Of a DNA stretch of 64,000 nucleotides, positions 17,376 through 26,634 are shown one piece after another. Positions within the stretch are counted from its first letter, which is position 1, and each line of letters begins with the position of its first letter. Both the position numbers and the translations under genes were made by a program. The notes beneath the pieces are model-generated. The model was not told the origin of the DNA. It saw only the letters and a list, made by a program, of their open reading frames with translations, and did no database searches. The DNA is from Amycolatopsis pittospori (GTDB taxonomy: Bacteria > Actinomycetota > Actinomycetes > Mycobacteriales > Pseudonocardiaceae): contig NZ_JACBXD010000001.1 in assembly GCF_013870525.1 (NCBI RefSeq), positions 1 to 64,000 on the forward strand, written 5' to 3'.

Positions 17376-18215
17376 TCAGTCGTTTTGGAAGTACGACAGG
17401 AGACGCAGGATCTCGAGGTACAGCCAGACCAGCGTGGTCATCAGACCGAAGGCGACGTACCAGGACCACTTCGACGGCGTGCCTTCGCGGATCATCCGGT
17501 CGGCCTGGTCGAAGTCGAGCAGGAAGCTGAACGCCGCGACACCGATCACCACGAGGCTGAAGATGATCGCGATCGGACCGCCGTCACGCAACGGGTTGAA
17601 GCCGAAGAAGAGACTGGTGACGAGGTTGACCAGCATCATGATCGCGACGCCGACCACGGCGCCGATGATCCACTTGGTCAGCTTCGGGGTGACCTTGACG
17701 GCACCCGTCTTGTAGACGACCAGCATCGCGATGAAGACACCGGCGGTGCCGACGATCGCCTGCAGCGCGATGCCCGGGTAAAGGGCCTCGAACAGACCGC
17801 TGATCGCACCGAGGAAGACACCCTCGACAGCCGAATAGGCCAGCGTGAGCGGGCCGCTCGGCATCTTCTTGAAGATGATCACCAGCGAGATCACGAGGCC
17901 GACGAGCATCGAGCCGACGAGCACGCCGATCACGGAGCCGGGGACGCCGGTGATCTTGCCGGAAGCCGACACCGGGATCTGGCTGATCGCCCAGATCGCG
18001 GTGAGCACACCGGTCACCAGCGCGGTGCCGAGGCTCAGGGCCGTCTTGATGACGACGTCGTCGACGGTCATGGGACGGTCGTCGGCACCGGCGGAGGTCT
18101 GCGGCGGGCCGTAGCCGGGGACCCCGCCCTGGGGTTGGTTGAAGCCTACGTTGGGTCCGTACTGCGCCGCGCCACGCGGCAGGTTCCGGAACGCCGGGTT
18201 GCTACTGGATCGCAC
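17376..18215 (-). CDS. Bax inhibitor-1/YccA family membrane protein
   Basis: A 279-residue protein with an N-terminal Pro/Gly/Gln-rich cytosolic part (FNQPQGGVPGYGPP) and seven membrane helices. Family landmarks are the NPAF N-terminus, SAVEGVFLGAISGLFE, and the C-terminal FGLMTTLVWLYLEILRLLSYF; the paired aspartates typical of the pH-sensing calcium-leak site are in FLLDFDQADRMI. Starts at GTG 18215 with AGGAGG 7 bases upstream. Known members are calcium leak channels or stress-protective proteins; the substrate here is not shown. Confidence 0.9.
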   Translation of the reverse strand: MRSSSNPAFRNLPRGAAQYGPNVGFNQPQGGVPGYGPPQTSAGADDRPMTVDDVVIKTALSLGTALVTGVLTAIWAISQIPVSASGKITGVPGSVIGVLVGSMLVGLVISLVIIFKKMPSGPLTLAYSAVEGVFLGAISGLFEALYPGIALQAIVGTAGVFIAMLVVYKTGAVKVTPKLTKWIIGAVVGVAIMMLVNLVTSLFFGFNPLRDGGPIAIIFSLVVIGVAAFSFLLDFDQADRMIREGTPSKWSWYVAFGLMTTLVWLYLEILRLLSYFQND

Positions 18216-18529
18216 CTGATCCTCCTGGATCTACTGGCACCTGCATCGGGTTCAACGACCGCGGGGGCCGCCCGGTTCCCGTCGAAGTAAAGACGACTTT
18301 ACTCACATTCCGCGCGGAACCCATCCCCCACACCGTATGCGGCGGAGATCACCAACCGTTCACCGATACCCCACCTGATGACCTATTGCCAAAACCGCTG
18401 ATCACAGGCCACCCTGCACGTTGCGTGTTCGGATAAACACCGAAGGCGTGTCGGGGAACCTATCGATCGTGTGACCTGCATCGACGTAAAGGCGCCGGGG
18501 CAGAGCACGGCCAAAGGAGTCAACACACC
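18216..18529. other. Divergent promoter region of the BI-1 gene and the surface-protein gene, with a small palindrome
   Basis: There is no gene in these 314 bases. It carries a palindrome AGTAAAG-ACGA-CTTTACT at 18286-18303, about 70-90 bases upstream of the BI-1 start, which could be an operator. The RBS AAAGGAG of the surface-protein gene is at its right end. I see nothing else of note. Confidence 0.5.
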
Positions 18530-19999
18530 ATGGGGTGGACCACACGCCCGAGCGTGCGTTCGCGCGCCTTGACCAGCCTGATCGCGACGTGCCTGCTCGG
18601 CGCGCTGTCCGCCACCGTCGCGGCACCTCAGGCCTCCGCCGACAAGAAGGAGGGCGTCGGCTACGAGGTCACACCCGGTCAGACGGTCGAGAACAAACCC
18701 AGAACCCGCGACTGGCTCGGTTCCTACGTCGTCAACGGCAAGCACGTGTTCTGCGTCAGCTTCCAGTTGAAGGCACCGGATTCGAACGAGCAGTACAAAC
18801 CCGGTGACGAACTCCTCGACAAGTGGGGCGCGAAGCTCCCCGAGGACACCGCGGCCAACATCTCCTACCTGCTGCTGCGTTACGGCGGCACGTCGAACAA
18901 CGCCGAGGCCGCCGCGCTCGCGCATCTTCTCCATTCTTGGACTTCGAAACCGCGCACCGCCGACGACCTCAAGCCGGACCGGCCCGCCGACAAGATCGGC
19001 TACGACGCGCCGGCACACCTCGACAAGCTGAAGGCGCAGCACGCCGACGCCGCCACGGCCGTCGAGAAGCTGACCAAGGACGCCGAGGCCAACCGCGGCC
19101 CGTGGACCACCGCGATCGCGCCGCCGAAGGAAGACCAGCACATCGGCACCGCCGGCGAGTGGACGATCAGCGTCAAGAACGCCAAGGGCAAGGGCGTCTC
19201 CGGGGTGCCCGTGCAGCTCACGCCGTCGAACGCGACGGTCGACAGTGGCGAGAGCACCAAGCCCGCGTCGACGTCGACCGCGAAAGCCGCGAAAGCGACC
19301 ACGGTGAAGACCGGCGAAGACGGCACCGTCACGGTCAAGGTGACGCCGACCGGTGACCAGCCCAAGCTGGCGAGCTCGCTGTCCGCGCCCGCGGACCGGC
19401 CGTACGTGCAGTTCCCGGTCGAGACCGGCGTGCAGAAGGTCGTCTCGACGGGTGGCGAGAAGGAACTGAAGGCGCAGGGTGTCGCCGTCGTCTCGAAGCC
19501 GGGCAAGGTCCAGGTGACCAAGGTCGACGCGAAGACCGACAAGGGCATCGCGGGTGCCGCGCTGCGGATCACCGCCAAGGACAAGACCACCGCCGCCGTC
19601 GGCCACGACGGCAAGCCGCTCAACGGCGCCGACGGCAAGCCCGCCGTCGTCACCACCGAAGGCGAGAACGGCACGGTCGTCGTCGAGAACCTGCGGACCC
19701 CGCAGGAGATCTGCGTCGTCGAGGTCAACGCCCCGCCGGGCTACACCAACGCGTTCGACCCGAAGAATCCGCCGTCCGCCTGCGGCGAGGTCAAGCCGGG
19801 TGAGACGCTGGCGCTCAAGGTCGCCAACACGCCCAACGAGGTACCGCGCACCATTCCCGCCGGCGACCGGCCGGTGGCGATGATGCAGGGCACCGTCGAG
19901 AACTCCGCGTCGACCGCCGGGATCCTCGGCGTCGGTGCGCTCGCGCTGCTCGGATCGATCATGGTGGGCGTGGCCGCGCGGCGGTCTTCGCGACGTTAA
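18530..19999 (+). CDS. Secreted Cna-B/SpaA-type surface protein with C-terminal membrane anchor
   Basis: A 489-residue protein: Sec signal peptide (about 1-38, ending AAPQASA), an N-terminal domain with VFCVSFQLKAP and a helix-rich SYLLLRYGG...AAALAHLLHSWTS segment that resembles the thioester domains of Gram-positive adhesins, a charged helical spacer, an Ig-like domain (about 200-290), and a SpaA/Cna-B domain (about 320-440) with candidate isopeptide residues in VQVTKVDAKT and CVVEVNAPPGY. It ends in one helix (GILGVGALALLGSIMVGVAA) and RRSSRR. This is a sortase-substrate layout, but no LPXTG is visible; TIPAG lies before the helix. The next gene, 13 bases downstream, is a class F sortase. 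The thioester Gln appears to be replaced. Confidence 0.85.
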   Translation: MGWTTRPSVRSRALTSLIATCLLGALSATVAAPQASADKKEGVGYEVTPGQTVENKPRTRDWLGSYVVNGKHVFCVSFQLKAPDSNEQYKPGDELLDKWGAKLPEDTAANISYLLLRYGGTSNNAEAAALAHLLHSWTSKPRTADDLKPDRPADKIGYDAPAHLDKLKAQHADAATAVEKLTKDAEANRGPWTTAIAPPKEDQHIGTAGEWTISVKNAKGKGVSGVPVQLTPSNATVDSGESTKPASTSTAKAAKATTVKTGEDGTVTVKVTPTGDQPKLASSLSAPADRPYVQFPVETGVQKVVSTGGEKELKAQGVAVVSKPGKVQVTKVDAKTDKGIAGAALRITAKDKTTAAVGHDGKPLNGADGKPAVVTTEGENGTVVVENLRTPQEICVVEVNAPPGYTNAFDPKNPPSACGEVKPGETLALKVANTPNEVPRTIPAGDRPVAMMQGTVENSASTAGILGVGALALLGSIMVGVAARRSSRR

Positions 20000-20012
20000 A
20001 GAGGATTCAGGA

Positions 20013-20696
20013 ATGTCTGTACGACGCGGGTTCGCGCTGGGAGCCGTCACGGTCCTGTGCGCGGACCTCGTCGCGGCCCTGCTGATCTGGCCGCCGACGA
20101 CCATGGTGGCGGGGACGGCTCAGCCCGTCTCCGCCGCCGTCGCGGGCGGCGCCCCGGCCGCGCCCGCGCAGCAGGAGGTCCCACCTCCACCGGAGATCGT
20201 CCCCACGACGCCTCCGCCTGCCCCGCCTCCTCAGCAAGCACCTCCGCCCACCCAGCCGCAGGGACCGAGCACGATCCGGCTGCCCGCGGGCGGCGGGGCG
20301 AAGCTGATCCGCAAGGACCTCGGCCCGGGCGCGGAGCTTCCGGTGCCGGAAAACCTCGGCGAGGTGACCTGGTGGGGCGCCGAGCTGAGCGCGGCCACCG
20401 GGGCGAGCGTGTTCGCCGGGCACGTGAACTGGAAGGGTGCGACGGGTCCGTTCGCGGAACTGTGGAACGACCGGATCGGCGGCGCGGTCACCGTGGTCGA
20501 CAAGGCAGGAAAGCCTTGGCAGTACAAGGTTTCCCAGCTGATCACGCTGAAGAAGAACGAGCTGCCGCAGCGGGCCGACGAGCTGTTCGGCCAGTCCGGT
20601 CCACATCGGATAGTCCTGGTGACCTGCGGCGGCCGCTGGATCGGCGGGGAGACCGGCTACGCCGAGAACCGGGTCGTCATCGCCGACCCGGCCTAG
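20013..20696 (+). CDS. Class F sortase
   Basis: A 227-residue membrane-anchored transpeptidase. It has an N-terminal helix (about 6-28), a long Pro-rich linker (50-85) that spans part of the wall, and a compact sortase domain. The catalytic set is visible: His137 in FAGHVNW, Cys205 in VLVTCGG and Arg220 in ENRVVIA. The C-terminal TCGG and single-helix topology fit actinobacterial class F. ATG 20013 follows gAGGAttcagga. It is only 13 bases after the surface-protein gene, so that protein is the obvious candidate substrate. Confidence 0.9.
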   Translation: MSVRRGFALGAVTVLCADLVAALLIWPPTTMVAGTAQPVSAAVAGGAPAAPAQQEVPPPPEIVPTTPPPAPPPQQAPPPTQPQGPSTIRLPAGGGAKLIRKDLGPGAELPVPENLGEVTWWGAELSAATGASVFAGHVNWKGATGPFAELWNDRIGGAVTVVDKAGKPWQYKVSQLITLKKNELPQRADELFGQSGPHRIVLVTCGGRWIGGETGYAENRVVIADPA

Positions 20697-20711
20697 TTAC
20701 CCGTGAGTAAC
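20696..20711. promoter_or_regulatory. Imperfect palindrome upstream of the two-domain reductase gene
   Basis: GTTACCCGTGAGTAAC overlaps the sortase stop codon and lies about 85 bases before the reductase start. Six of eight positions are symmetric. The TTAC...GTAA form resembles TetR-family operators of lipid genes; no adjacent regulator is present. Confidence 0.35.
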
Positions 20712-20796
20712 TTCACCGGAGCCGTGGTGGTCAGCGCCGTCGTCATGCAGCAGAATGCCCAGGGGACGCGGGCGAGCACGGTGAAGGGTGAGGCAG

Positions 20797-22788
20797 ATGG
20801 CGACATTTCTGGTGACCGGGGCGACCGGACTGATCGGGCGCCAGTTCACCCGGCTACTGCTCGCCAGGGAGGACGTCGACCGGGTCGCACTCCTCGTTCG
20901 CGCGTCCTCACAGGACAAACTCGCGAAACTCGTGAACGCCTGGCCGCATCCGGAACGCGTCACCCTCGTCACCGGTGACCTCGGCGAACCGCTGCTCGGC
21001 GTGAGCGAAGACGACCGCACGAAGCTTCGCGGTGTCGATCACGTCGTCCACCTCGCCGCGCTCTACGACCTCACCGCGGACGACGAAGCCAGCATCAAGG
21101 CCAACGTCGAAGGCACCGCGCAGGTGATCGCGCTCGCCGCGGACCTGAACGCCGGCTGCCTGCACCACGTGTCCTCCGTCGCCGTCGCCGGTGACCACGA
21201 GGGCATGTTCACCGAGGAGATGTTCGACGTCGGCCAGCGGCTCATGACGCCGTACCACCGCACGAAGTTCGAAGCGGAACGGCTCGTGCGCGAGCAGCAG
21301 GACGTCCCGTGGCGGGTGTACCGGCCCGCGGTCGTCGTCGGGAACTCCGAAACCGGCGAGATGGACAAGATCGACGGCCCGTACTACCTGTTCCCCGCGA
21401 TCAGCAGGCTCGCCGGGCTGCCGGATGTGCCGATCGTCGGCCCCGACCTCGGCGACACCAACGTCGTCCCGGTCGACTACGTGGCCGAGTCGCTCCTCGC
21501 CTTGATCTCCAAGGAAGGGCTCGACGGGCGCGCGTTCCACCTGGTCAATCCGGAGCCCCAGCCGGTCGTCTCGGTGTACAACGCCTTCGCGAAGGCCGCG
21601 GGCGCGCCGACGATCTCCGTACAGCTCAACGACCGCTTGTCCAAGGGCATCGTCAACCTCGTCAAGCTGAGCGAGCACATCCCCGGCTTCACGATCGCGC
21701 GCGACGCCGTGCTGGAGCGGCTCGGCATCCCGCCGGTGCTGCTGGAGACCATGGCGTTCCCGTCGGTGTTCTCGTCGGCGTCGACCCGCAAGGCGCTCAT
21801 CGGCTCGGGCGTCGAGGCGCCCCGGATCGAGGACTACGCGCCCACGCTGTGGCGCTACTGGCGCGAGCACCTGGACCCGTTCCGCGCGCGCAAGCACGGT
21901 CCCCGCGGCGAACTCGACGGCCGCCGCGTGATCATCACCGGCGCCTCGTCGGGCATCGGCCGCGCGACCGCGATCAAGGTCGCGGCCGCGGGCGGCGTGC
22001 CCCTGCTCGTGGCGCGGCGGCAGCACGAACTCGAAGAGGTGCGGGACGAGATCATCGCCGCCGGCGGTACCGCGTCGGTGTACCCGGCCGACCTGACCGA
22101 CGAGGAATCGGTGCACAAGGCCGTCGACGCGATGCTCGCCGAACACGGCCGCATCGACATGCTCGTCAACAACGCCGGCCGTTCGATCCGCCGGTCGATC
22201 AAACTGTCGTACGACCGGTTCCACGACTACGAGCGCGCGATGGCGATCAACTACTTCGGCGCGGTCCGGCTCATCCTCGCGGTGCTGCCGCATATGTCCG
22301 AGCGGAAGTTCGGGCATATCGTCAACGTCTCGTCGATCGGCGTGCAGGGAATCGCACCGCGCTTTTCCGCTTATGCGGCGTCGAAGGCCGCTTTGGACTA
22401 TTTCTCCCGGATCGCCGCGACCGAAACCCACGGTGACGGGATCACCTTCACGACCATCCACATGCCACTCGTGCGCACGCCGATGATCCGGCCGACGAAG
22501 ATCTACGACGCGTTCCCGACGAAATCGCCGGACCAGGCCGCCGAAATGGTGATGAAGGCGCTGAAGGAACGCCCGAAACACATCGGCACGCCCGCCGGGC
22601 AGGCGATCGGTCTCGCCTACACGCTCACCCCGGGACTCACGGATGCCGTGGCCTACCAAGGTTTCCGCGTCTTCCCGGACTCCGCGGCCGCGGGTGGCGG
22701 CGGCGGACTGAAAATCGGCAAGGGCGAACAGCATCTGTCCCGTGCGGCGATGGCCCTCGCCCGGCTCAGCCGCGGCTTCCATTGGTGA
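20797..22788 (+). CDS. Two-domain reductase: extended SDR (fatty acyl-CoA reductase-like) fused to a classical SDR
   Basis: A 663-residue protein of two Rossmann domains. The N-terminal one (about 1-365) has VTGATGLIGRQF and the SDR active-site YHRTK, as in acyl-CoA/thioester reductases. The C-terminal one (about 370-600) has ITGASSGIGRAT, VNNAGRS, NVSSIGVQG and YAASKAALD, a complete classical SDR. The tail (about 600-663) carries a Gly-run and LKIGKGEQHLSRAAMALARLSRGFHW. The arrangement resembles mycobacterial fatty acyl-CoA reductases that make fatty aldehydes or alcohols for wax and cell-envelope lipids. Start ATG 20797, after GTGAGG. It is co-directional with the sortase gene. Confidence 0.85.
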   Translation: MATFLVTGATGLIGRQFTRLLLAREDVDRVALLVRASSQDKLAKLVNAWPHPERVTLVTGDLGEPLLGVSEDDRTKLRGVDHVVHLAALYDLTADDEASIKANVEGTAQVIALAADLNAGCLHHVSSVAVAGDHEGMFTEEMFDVGQRLMTPYHRTKFEAERLVREQQDVPWRVYRPAVVVGNSETGEMDKIDGPYYLFPAISRLAGLPDVPIVGPDLGDTNVVPVDYVAESLLALISKEGLDGRAFHLVNPEPQPVVSVYNAFAKAAGAPTISVQLNDRLSKGIVNLVKLSEHIPGFTIARDAVLERLGIPPVLLETMAFPSVFSSASTRKALIGSGVEAPRIEDYAPTLWRYWREHLDPFRARKHGPRGELDGRRVIITGASSGIGRATAIKVAAAGGVPLLVARRQHELEEVRDEIIAAGGTASVYPADLTDEESVHKAVDAMLAEHGRIDMLVNNAGRSIRRSIKLSYDRFHDYERAMAINYFGAVRLILAVLPHMSERKFGHIVNVSSIGVQGIAPRFSAYAASKAALDYFSRIAATETHGDGITFTTIHMPLVRTPMIRPTKIYDAFPTKSPDQAAEMVMKALKERPKHIGTPAGQAIGLAYTLTPGLTDAVAYQGFRVFPDSAAAGGGGGLKIGKGEQHLSRAAMALARLSRGFHW

Positions 22789-22906
22789 CACTGCGCACAC
22801 GGGTGGCGGCCGTTCAGGTGAGGGTCAGCAGCTGAGAGCCGACACACGTCGGTGAATCACCAAGCCTGACAACGGCGACGCCGGGTACGCAGGTACCGTC
22901 GTGACC

Positions 22907-24034
22907 ATGGTTCCCGAGCGAGACAACGGCCTGTTGCCCCTGCGGCGCGAGTACACCCAGGCCTGGCACGGCTTCGACCGGAACGAAGTGCGCCAGTATC
23001 TGGATCATCTCGAAGCCCAGCTGCATCGCGTGATCACCGACCGAGACGCCGCCATCGCGCAGGCGACGTCGGCCACGCGCGAACTCGAAACCGTGCGCCA
23101 CGAGGTGGCGAAGCTGAACGCCAGAATCGAGGAACTGAAGAAGCCGCCGGAGCGGCTCGAGGACCTCGACGAGCGGATGCAGCGCACCGTGACCCTCGCG
23201 CAGGCACGCGCGGACGAGGTCACGAAGCGCGCCGAGGTCGCGGCCGAGAAGCACTGGGCTTCGTCGAGCGAGGCGTCGAAGAAGCTGCGTGAGCGCTACA
23301 CGCGCCTCGTCGCCGAGCTGGACAAGCAGGCCGACGCTCTGCACTCCGAGCACGAGTCCGCGCTCGCCGAGACGCGGGCCGAGGTCCAGCGGCTGACCGT
23401 CGAGGCCGCCCAGCGCCGGGAACTGCTGGACAACGAGGCCGAACGCAAACGTCGCAAGATCGAGCGCGAGTTCGAGCAGACGATGACGGCTCAGCGCACC
23501 TCGCTCGAGAAGCACATCGCCGACCAGCAGACGGCCAGCAAGAACCAGGCCGAACGCCGGATCGCCGAGGCCACCGCCGAGTCGAAACGTCGCCTCGACG
23601 AGGCGACCGCCGAGGCCAAGCGCCGGCTCGACGAGGCCACGACGACCGCCGCCCAGCGCACGACCGCCGCCCAGCGGAAGGTCGAGCGCCTGGCGGAGAT
23701 CCGTGAGCAGGCTCGCAAGAGCCTGATGCAGGCCGACGAGGTCCTGAAGGGCAGCGAAGCGATGCTCGCCGCCCTGCCCGCGGAGTCGGTGATCCCGCAC
23801 GCTTCGAAGCTCGTCGGTGGCGACAGCAAGCCCGAGGAGACCAAGCCGGCGAGCAAGCCCGCCGAGCCCCCCGCCTCGAAGGCCACCGCCCCGGCCAAGC
23901 CCGCCGCCAAGCCCACTGCCGCCAAGCCCGCTTCTTCGGCGCCTGCCGCCGCTGCGCCGAAGAACGGACAGAGCGACCAGAACGGCACGCAGGCGAACGG
24001 CCAGAAGCCGGCACCCGCCAAAACCGGCTCCTGA
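22907..24034 (+). CDS. DivIVA-domain coiled-coil protein
   Basis: A 375-residue soluble protein. The N-terminal 60 residues contain the DivIVA membrane-targeting signature (LPLRREYTQAWHGFDRNEVRQYLDHLEAQL). A long charged coiled coil follows (about 60-290), with heptads and repeated RRLDEATAEAK units, then an Ala/Pro/Lys-rich tail rich in KPA repeats. Such proteins mark curved membrane or poles and recruit envelope machinery in actinobacteria; this is longer-tailed than Wag31 and is probably a second DivIVA-like protein. ATG 22907 is preferred over GTG 22901. Confidence 0.85.
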   Translation: MVPERDNGLLPLRREYTQAWHGFDRNEVRQYLDHLEAQLHRVITDRDAAIAQATSATRELETVRHEVAKLNARIEELKKPPERLEDLDERMQRTVTLAQARADEVTKRAEVAAEKHWASSSEASKKLRERYTRLVAELDKQADALHSEHESALAETRAEVQRLTVEAAQRRELLDNEAERKRRKIEREFEQTMTAQRTSLEKHIADQQTASKNQAERRIAEATAESKRRLDEATAEAKRRLDEATTTAAQRTTAAQRKVERLAEIREQARKSLMQADEVLKGSEAMLAALPAESVIPHASKLVGGDSKPEETKPASKPAEPPASKATAPAKPAAKPTAAKPASSAPAAAAPKNGQSDQNGTQANGQKPAPAKTGS

Positions 24035-24046
24035 CCAGGACGAAGT

Positions 24047-24103
24047 AGCAAGGGACCTTTGCTATCACTCTCCAAAAGAGAGTGGTAGCAAAGGTCCCTT
24101 GCT
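24047..24103. terminator. 26-bp stem-loop, hairpin family A copy 3
   Basis: Arms 24047-24072 and 24078-24103 pair over 26 positions with one G.U/A.C position, loop CAAAA. The arms are otherwise identical to those at 5110-5168. It lies between the convergent DivIVA-like and amidase genes. Confidence 0.8.
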
Positions 24104-24118
24104 CTCTTTTCGGGGTGC

Positions 24119-25444
24119 TCAGGAGCCGGTGGTGCGAGGCCAGGGATTGGCCGCTTCGAGCTGGGCGGCGAGGCCGAGAAGGAGCGCCTCTCCGCCAGGC
24201 GCGGCGACCAGCTGAACGCAGGCGGGGATGCCCGACGGATGCACGCCGACCGGAACCGACATGGCCGGATACCCCGCGAGATTCCACAGACCGGCGAACC
24301 CGGCGACGCGCACGGAGGGCAGTGCGTTCGCGATCCAGCTGCTCTCATGCCACTTGCGGGCCTTGAGCGGGAGACTCGCGAGCATGGGCGTGACCAGGAC
24401 GTCGTGCTCGGAGAAGAACGCCTCGGTCTGCTCCAGCCATCGCTCACGGGTGCTCTCCCGAACCCGGGAGGCGAGCAGGCGACCGAGCCGGATGTGCGTA
24501 CGCGTCCGAGGCTGAAGTGCGGCGAGCTCGAAGTCGGCCGCTTGCTCGGCCGGGCCGGCGCCCCAGCGCGCGACGCTGCCACCGATGGCGCCGAGGAGGT
24601 ACCGCGGCGTTCCGGGCGCGACGGTGTGCCCTGCCGCGCGGAACAGCTCACCGGCCCGCGCGACGGCTCGGCTGAACGCGCGCGGCAAGGGCGCCCTGGT
24701 CAGCGGGACCTGAGTGGACAGCGCGATCCGGGACGACTTCGGGTCGGCGAGGTCCGCAAGATCGGGCTGCTCGGCGAGGACGGACATGAGCACGGCCGCG
24801 TCGGCCACGGTGGTCGTCATCGGGCCGTGAGTGGACAGGCCGAACCAGCCGGTCTCCCCCGGCATGCGGACCACGTCCTTGCCCGGTTTGAGCCCGACGA
24901 TCCCGCACATCGCGGACGGCAACCGGATCGAGCCCATGCCATCGGTGCCGTGTGCGATCGGCACCAACCCGGCCGCGACGGCCGCGGCGCTCCCGCCGGA
25001 CGAGCCACCCGCGGCGTAGGACGGGTTGCGCGGATTGCGCGCCGTCCCGTCCGGGTCGTCACTCGAAGGCCAGATGCAGAGCTCCGGCACCCGGGTCAGG
25101 CCGACGATCACCGCACCGGCCGCCCGCAGCCGCCGAGCGATCTCACCGTCCTCTGTGGACACCTTCGACGATCCCGCGCGGGATCCCCATGAGGCGTATT
25201 CGCCTTCGACCGCCGTGACGTCCTTGACCGCGACGGGCACCCCGGCCAGGGGCAGCTCGGCCAGGTCCGCGCGTTCGGCGACGGCGGCCGCCTCGGCGAG
25301 GGCCTCCTGCACCCGGACCCGTCGGAACGCGCCGACCACCCCGTCCGCCGCCGCGATGCGGTCCAGAGCCTCCTGGGTCACCTGGACCGGGTCGAGTTCC
25401 TTGGCACGCACTGCCGCCGCGATTTCCACTGCCGTCTTGACCAT
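24119..25444 (-). CDS. Amidase (amidase signature family)
   Basis: A 441-residue hydrolase of C-N amide bonds. The catalytic Ser-cisSer-Lys triad is visible: Lys in [10 protein letters not shown] (about residue 74), and the two serines in [19 protein letters not shown], with [22 protein letters not shown] following. Start ATG 25444 ([18 protein letters not shown]) matches the family's N-terminus. Substrate unknown; simple AS amidases of this length usually act on small aliphatic or aromatic amides. It is on the same strand as the upstream old-yellow-enzyme gene with a 28-base gap and may be co-transcribed. Confidence 0.9.
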   Translation of the reverse strand: MVKTAVEIAAAVRAKELDPVQVTQEALDRIAAADGVVGAFRRVRVQEALAEAAAVAERADLAELPLAGVPVAVKDVTAVEGEYASWGSRAGSSKVSTEDGEIARRLRAAGAVIVGLTRVPELCIWPSSDDPDGTARNPRNPSYAAGGSSGGSAAAVAAGLVPIAHGTDGMGSIRLPSAMCGIVGLKPGKDVVRMPGETGWFGLSTHGPMTTTVADAAVLMSVLAEQPDLADLADPKSSRIALSTQVPLTRAPLPRAFSRAVARAGELFRAAGHTVAPGTPRYLLGAIGGSVARWGAGPAEQAADFELAALQPRTRTHIRLGRLLASRVRESTRERWLEQTEAFFSEHDVLVTPMLASLPLKARKWHESSWIANALPSVRVAGFAGLWNLAGYPAMSVPVGVHPSGIPACVQLVAAPGGEALLLGLAAQLEAANPWPRTTGS

Positions 25445-25472
25445 GCCCGCACTGTAGAACGGGCGCCGAAGA

Positions 25473-26567
25473 TCAGCTGCGCGCCGAACAGGCGAACTTC
25501 GCCGAGCCCGGTTCGAACGCCGGGAAATCGGTGTAGCCGTCGAGCCGGGCGCCGTAGTAGACGTCGTGTCCGGCCTCGGCGAGCGGGGCACGGAGCGCGA
25601 ATCGGGCGGGCAGATCCGGATTCGCGATGAACAGCCTCCCGAAGGCGACCGCGTCGGCCAGCCCGGACTCGATCAAGGACTCACCCTCGTCCTGCGAGGT
25701 CGGCTCACCGGACCGTAGGTTAGCGATGAGCGTCCCCGGCCACAGCGGGCGCAGATACGACAGCGCCACGGCCTCGGGTGTGTCGATGACGTGCAGGTAC
25801 GCGAGTTCGTATCGCCGGAGTTCCGCGAGCAGTCGTGAGTACACCTCCTTCGCGTCGTCTTCCACGACGTCGTTCTCCGGGTTGCCCGGCGAAATCCGCA
25901 GGGCGACCTTGGCCGCGCCGATCTGCTCGGCCACGGCCGCCACCACCTCGAGCGGGAATCTGAGCCGGGCGGTGACCGAACCGCCGTAGCGGTCTTGACG
26001 CCGGTTGGTGTTCTGAGCGAGGAACTCCTGGATGAGGTACCCGTTGGCACCGTGGAGTTCCACGCCGTCGAACCCGGCCTCGACGGCAGCGACAGCCGCC
26101 GTGGCGAAGTCCTGGACGACCTCGCCGATCTCGCCCTCACCGAGCGCACGGGGCTCGACCGTGTCCCTCCAGCCGTCCGCGACGAAGATCCGTCCGGCCT
26201 GCCGGACCGCCGAAGGCGCCACCGGCGTCCGGCCCATCACACCGGGATGGCTGACCCGGCCCGCGTGCCAGAGCTGGGCGAAGATGCGGCCACCTTGGCC
26301 GTGGACGGCTTTCGTCACGGCCCTCCATGCCTCGACCTGTCGCGCTGTCACCAGGCCGGGGATTCCCGGGCCGCTCTTACCGGTCCGGTTGACCCAGACA
26401 CCCTCGCTCACGATCAAGCCGGCACCCGCACGCTGCGCGTAGTACTCGGCCGTCAGCGGATGGGGCACGCCTGTCGTGTCGTCGGCGCGTCCCCGGGTCA
26501 TCGGGGCCATCACGACGCGGTTGGGCAGCTGGATCGCGGTGCCGCGGAATGCTTCGAGCAACCTCAT
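25473..26567 (-). CDS. Old yellow enzyme family alkene reductase (NADH:flavin oxidoreductase)
   Basis: An FMN-dependent enzyme of 364 residues that reduces activated C=C bonds. Visible signatures: VVMAPMTRGRA (FMN loop), LWHAGRVSHP, FDGVELHGANGYLIQEFL, NTNRRQDRYGGS, RISPGNPEND and, at the phosphate site, FGRLFIANPDLP. Start ATG 26567 (MRLLEAF). A MerR regulator gene is divergent, and the intergenic region holds a promoter with a 20-bp spacer on this strand; transcription would begin almost at the ATG, so the mRNA may be leaderless. It probably answers electrophile or redox stress. Confidence 0.9.
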   Translation of the reverse strand: MRLLEAFRGTAIQLPNRVVMAPMTRGRADDTTGVPHPLTAEYYAQRAGAGLIVSEGVWVNRTGKSGPGIPGLVTARQVEAWRAVTKAVHGQGGRIFAQLWHAGRVSHPGVMGRTPVAPSAVRQAGRIFVADGWRDTVEPRALGEGEIGEVVQDFATAAVAAVEAGFDGVELHGANGYLIQEFLAQNTNRRQDRYGGSVTARLRFPLEVVAAVAEQIGAAKVALRISPGNPENDVVEDDAKEVYSRLLAELRRYELAYLHVIDTPEAVALSYLRPLWPGTLIANLRSGEPTSQDEGESLIESGLADAVAFGRLFIANPDLPARFALRAPLAEAGHDVYYGARLDGYTDFPAFEPGSAKFACSARS

Positions 26568-26574
26568 GAACGCG

Positions 26575-26606
26575 AAGCTAAACCCTGACACCGGCGTCAC
26601 GGTCAA
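26575..26606 (-). promoter_or_regulatory. MerR-type promoter/operator of the old yellow enzyme gene
   Basis: On the minus strand, -35 TTGACC (26606-26601), a 20-base spacer containing TGAC-GCCGGT-GTCA dyad symmetry, and -10 TAGCTT (26580-26575). An over-long spacer with a central dyad is the hallmark of MerR-activated promoters. The predicted start is close to ATG 26567. Confidence 0.6.
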
Positions 26607-26634
26607 GCTCGGTTTCCGCGGCTAATGTGGACCC

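Noticed and set aside
20908..22800. Long minus-strand frame opposite the two-domain reductase
   Set aside because: The plus-strand frame has two intact Rossmann domains; the antisense frame has none.
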